Positions 61,792-64,000 of a stretch of DNA of 64,000 nt are shown piece after piece. Numbering within the stretch: position 1 is the first letter of the stretch; the number at the start of each line of letters is the position of its first letter. Source of the DNA: Trinickia dinghuensis (lineage in GTDB: Bacteria > Pseudomonadota > Gammaproteobacteria > Burkholderiales > Burkholderiaceae); the NCBI RefSeq assembly GCF_003367175.1, contig NZ_QRGA01000019.1:114501-178500 (forward strand). Direction: 5' to 3'. The notes under the pieces were generated by a model that saw nothing but the letters and a program-made list of their open reading frames with translations, did no database searches and was not told the origin of the DNA. Both the position numbers and the translations under genes were made by a program.

Positions 61792-62408
61792 GACAGCAAC
61801 TCCTCGATCTGGGCGACCGCTGCCTTCGTGATCAGCACTTTCTTGAAGTAGATCAGCGACAACGGATCGGCGTAACGCGGCTCGACAACGGCCACGTGGG
61901 CCAGGTTGCGCGACGCGAGGTACAGGTTCTCGTCGACCGTGTCGGTGATGACCAGCACGGACTCGAGACCCATGGCCTTGAATTTTTCGGCCAGCAGCTT
62001 CGTCTTCGGTGCTTCGAGGATGATGTCCTCGACAACCGACAGACGGCCTTCACGGGCGAGCTGCGAGAAGATCGAGCAGAGGCCTGCGCGATGCATCTTC
62101 TTGTTGACCTTGTGCGAGAAGTTCTCTTCGGGCGAGTTCGGGAAAATCCGACCACCGCCACGCCACAACGGGCTCGACGACATACCGGCACGAGCACGGC
62201 CCGTACCCTTCTGGCGCCACGGCTTCTTCGTCGTGTGCTTGACTTGCTCGCGATCCTTCTGCGCGCGGTTGCCGCTACGGGCGTTGGCTTGATACGCCAC
62301 CACGACTTGGTGAATCAGCGCTTCGTTGTAGTCACGGCCGAACACGACGTCCGACGCGTTGACGCCTGCGCCTTCTTGACCATTAGCGTTGAGGAGCTTC
62401 AGTTCCAT
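61788..62408 (-). CDS. rplD: 50S ribosomal protein L4
   Basis: 206-residue L4: the tunnel loop with [19 protein letters not shown] and [20 protein letters not shown], then [15 protein letters not shown] end ([20 protein letters not shown]). In E. coli L4 represses the S10 operon through its leader. The ATG shares one base with the rplC stop. Confidence 0.98.
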   Translation of the reverse strand: MELKLLNANGQEGAGVNASDVVFGRDYNEALIHQVVVAYQANARSGNRAQKDREQVKHTTKKPWRQKGTGRARAGMSSSPLWRGGGRIFPNSPEENFSHKVNKKMHRAGLCSIFSQLAREGRLSVVEDIILEAPKTKLLAEKFKAMGLESVLVITDTVDENLYLASRNLAHVAVVEPRYADPLSLIYFKKVLITKAAVAQIEELLS

Positions 62409-63067
62409 TATTTCGCTCCTTTCACGGCACGCGCCTTCACTGCCGGCGTCACGAAAACTTTGCCGCCCTTCGCGCCAGGCACTGCACCCTTGACGAGCAG
62501 CAGCTTGCGATCGGCGTCGATACGAGCGATTTCGAGGTTCTGCACCGTGACGGTCTCGTCACCCATGTGACCCGTCATGCGCTTGCCAGGGAACACGCGA
62601 CCCGGATCTTGCGCCATACCGATCGAACCCGGGACGTTGTGCGAACGCGAGTTACCGTGCGTGGCACGGCCCGAGGCGAAGTTGTAGCGCTTGATCGTGC
62701 CGGCGTAGCCCTTACCGATCGACACGCCTTGCACGTCAATCTTTTGGCCGACTTCGAAAAGGTCAACACCGATCACGGCGCCGGCGGACAGCTCGGCGGC
62801 CTTAGCGGCATCGATCTTGAATTCCTTGAGAATTTCACCGGCTTGCACACCGGCTTTGGCGAGGTGACCTGCGAGCGGCTTCGTCACACGCGAGGGACGG
62901 CGCGTACCGAATGCCACTTGAACGGCCGTATAGCCATCCGTTTCAACGGTCTTGATCTGCGCCACGCGGTTGTCGGACACGTCCAGCACGGTAACGGGAA
63001 TCGAGTCCCCATCCGCCGTGAAGATACGGGTCATGCCAACCTTGCGACCTACGAGTCCAAGGCTCAT
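62408..63067 (-). CDS. rplC: 50S ribosomal protein L3
   Basis: 219-residue L3: [20 protein letters not shown], the loop that reaches the peptidyl-transferase centre with [20 protein letters not shown] and [19 protein letters not shown] use the ATG at 63067; an ATG four codons upstream (63079) is in frame, but MSLGL is the usual start and GGAG lies just before it. A promoter sits upstream at 63233-63261. Confidence 0.97.
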   Translation of the reverse strand: MSLGLVGRKVGMTRIFTADGDSIPVTVLDVSDNRVAQIKTVETDGYTAVQVAFGTRRPSRVTKPLAGHLAKAGVQAGEILKEFKIDAAKAAELSAGAVIGVDLFEVGQKIDVQGVSIGKGYAGTIKRYNFASGRATHGNSRSHNVPGSIGMAQDPGRVFPGKRMTGHMGDETVTVQNLEIARIDADRKLLLVKGAVPGAKGGKVFVTPAVKARAVKGAK

Positions 63068-63232
63068 CGTTTTCTCCATTCCCGACTGCGATTGGCCGGG
63101 GCTAATTTACAAAATGCCGGTACCAGAAGGCTCGTTTCGCAACGTGCCGCCAGGCTTTTTACGGCCGTTTGTGCCGCATCGCCGCGCACGAACTGACACC
63201 GACTTTTTACGCGAATACGCGAAAAGCCTTGC

Positions 63233-63261
63233 ATTATAGCGAGGCTTTCCGTTTTCCGCAA
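63233..63261 (-). promoter_or_regulatory. Promoter between rpsJ and rplC
   Basis: Minus strand: TTGCGG (63261-63256), 17-nt spacer, TATAAT (63238-63233). It would give a leader of about 160 nt before rplC. The rpsJ-rplC gap (63068-63309) is otherwise free of genes. Confidence 0.6.
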
Positions 63262-63309
63262 GCAATCAAAGACTTACCGCCACGGCCGGAAGCCGGGGCG
63301 GCGCAAACC

Positions 63310-63621
63310 TTATTGCAGCTTGATTTCCACGTCCACGCCGGCCGGCAGATCGAGCTTCATCAGCGCGTCGACGGTCTTGTCCGTCGGGTCGACGATGTCC
63401 ATCAGGCGTTGGTGCGTACGGATTTCGAGCTGATCGCGCGACGTCTTGTTGACGTGCGGCGAACGCAGGATGTCGAAACGTTGGATGCGGGTCGGCAGGG
63501 GTACCGGGCCGCGAACGATCGCACCAGTCCGCTTCGCCGTGTCGACGATTTCGGCTGCCGATTGATCGATCAGACGATAGTCGAACGCTTTGAGACGAAT
63601 ACGGATTTTCTGGTTTTGCAT
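63310..63621 (-). CDS. rpsJ: 30S ribosomal protein S10
   Basis: 103-residue S10, also the NusE transcription antitermination factor: [20 protein letters not shown], the signature [20 protein letters not shown] and [20 protein letters not shown]. 45 nt upstream begins the long hairpin at 63674-63727; GAAGGA is the ribosome site. Confidence 0.98.
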   Translation of the reverse strand: MQNQKIRIRLKAFDYRLIDQSAAEIVDTAKRTGAIVRGPVPLPTRIQRFDILRSPHVNKTSRDQLEIRTHQRLMDIVDPTDKTVDALMKLDLPAGVDVEIKLQ

Positions 63622-63673
63622 GGCGATTCCTTCGAAAGAGCGAGGCAGCTTTGCGCCGCCGGATTAGTAAAAG

Positions 63674-63727
63674 AACGTGGACCCGGACGCAACGCTAAGG
63701 AACGTTGCGGCCGAGCCCGGGCACGTT
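63674..63727 (-). promoter_or_regulatory. Long hairpin between tuf and rpsJ, terminator or S10 leader
   Basis: Nested stems AACGTG/CACGTT, CCCGG/CCGGG and an inner CGCAACG/CGTTGCG (63688-63694, 63703-63709). On the minus strand it is followed by CTTTTACTAA. It may end tuf transcription or be an attenuator in the S10 leader. A second inverted repeat, GCCGTAC/GTACGGC, lies at about 63790-63817. Confidence 0.55.
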
Positions 63728-63846
63728 TTACCGCGTACTGCATGGACTACTAGGACTTCACGCGCGGCGAGATGCCGAGCCGCGCGTTTGCCGTACTGAC
63801 ACTGACTGGCGTACGGCGAAGCCCTCGATTTTACTCGATTACTGGC

Positions 63847-64000
63847 TTACTCGATGATCTTCGCAACGACACCTGCGCCGACGGTACGGCCGCCTTCGCG
63901 GATCGCGAAACGCAGACCTTCTTCCATGGCGATCGGGGCGATCAGCTTCACCGTGATCGACACGTTGTCGCCCGGCATCACCATTTCCTTGTCCTTCGGC
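63847..64000 (-). CDS. tuf: Elongation factor Tu, C-terminal end only
   Basis: Last 50 codons of EF-Tu; the rest lies right of the window. The C-terminal beta-barrel domain is clear: [40 protein letters not shown], ending VVAKIIE. It precedes rpsJ by 225 nt, the usual tuf-S10 order. Confidence 0.97.

Overview
This window is a 64 kb piece of a high-GC chromosome from the Burkholderiaceae (betaproteobacteria). Gene order and protein sequences fit the Burkholderia/Paraburkholderia/Trinickia group; the genus is an inference. The region is dense core genome. I see no prophage, integron, CRISPR array, tRNA or intact insertion sequence.

Layout. Positions 1-7442 (all minus strand) hold the phospholipid-transport operon mlaF-E-D-A-C-B, a two-gene ABC-2 exporter, a BolA-family gene and the start of murA. 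Positions 7602-11282 hold the thiamine genes thiO-thiS-thiG-thiE behind a TPP riboswitch. An SbmA/YddA-type ABC transporter (plus) and thpR follow, then gltB-gltD (glutamate synthase), whose promoter region has an NtrC-like site and a long leader hairpin. Next come a transposase-derived gene that has lost its catalytic HUH motif, an OmpW porin, a DUF883 membrane protein, and the operon ugpB-A-E-C-Q with a LacI-type operator in its promoter. Positions 28526-35632 hold dgt, aroB, aroK and a compact type IV pilus assembly operon (pilQ, a PilO/PilP-like fusion, pilN, pilM). A short remnant that looks like the 3' end of the PBP1A gene (mrcA) lies beside cyaY. Then come lptM-lysA, msrP-msrQ, the system II cytochrome c maturation genes (ccsA, resB) with a di-heme cytochrome c, ysxC, hemB, dsbD and cutA. 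From 48889 to the right edge lies the ribosomal superoperon, read leftwards: tuf, S10 cluster, spc cluster, alpha cluster ending in rpoA and rplQ.

How the genes work together. The left part deals with the envelope: Mla moves phospholipid between the membranes, MurA starts peptidoglycan synthesis, and OmpW and LptM belong to the outer membrane. The middle handles nitrogen and phosphate supply (GltBD, Ugp) and aromatic and lysine precursors (AroK, AroB, LysA). MsrPQ, DsbD, CcsA and ResB maintain thiol, methionine and heme-protein quality in the periplasm, with HemB supplying heme precursor. The right part is the translation and transcription core.

Most unusual signals: (1) a probable minus-strand small RNA between ysxC and hemB, with a canonical terminator and a CU-rich hairpin loop complementary to Shine-Dalgarno sequences; (2) a 17-of-18 bp inverted repeat in the gltB leader; (3) the HUH-less, AT-hook-tailed RAYT relative; (4) the probable mrcA deletion scar next to a minimal pil operon with a PilO-PilP fusion; (5) a LacI-family operator in the ugp promoter; (6) intrinsic terminators or hairpins inside the ribosomal superoperon. 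All starts, promoters and RNA structures are read by eye and carry no computed scores.
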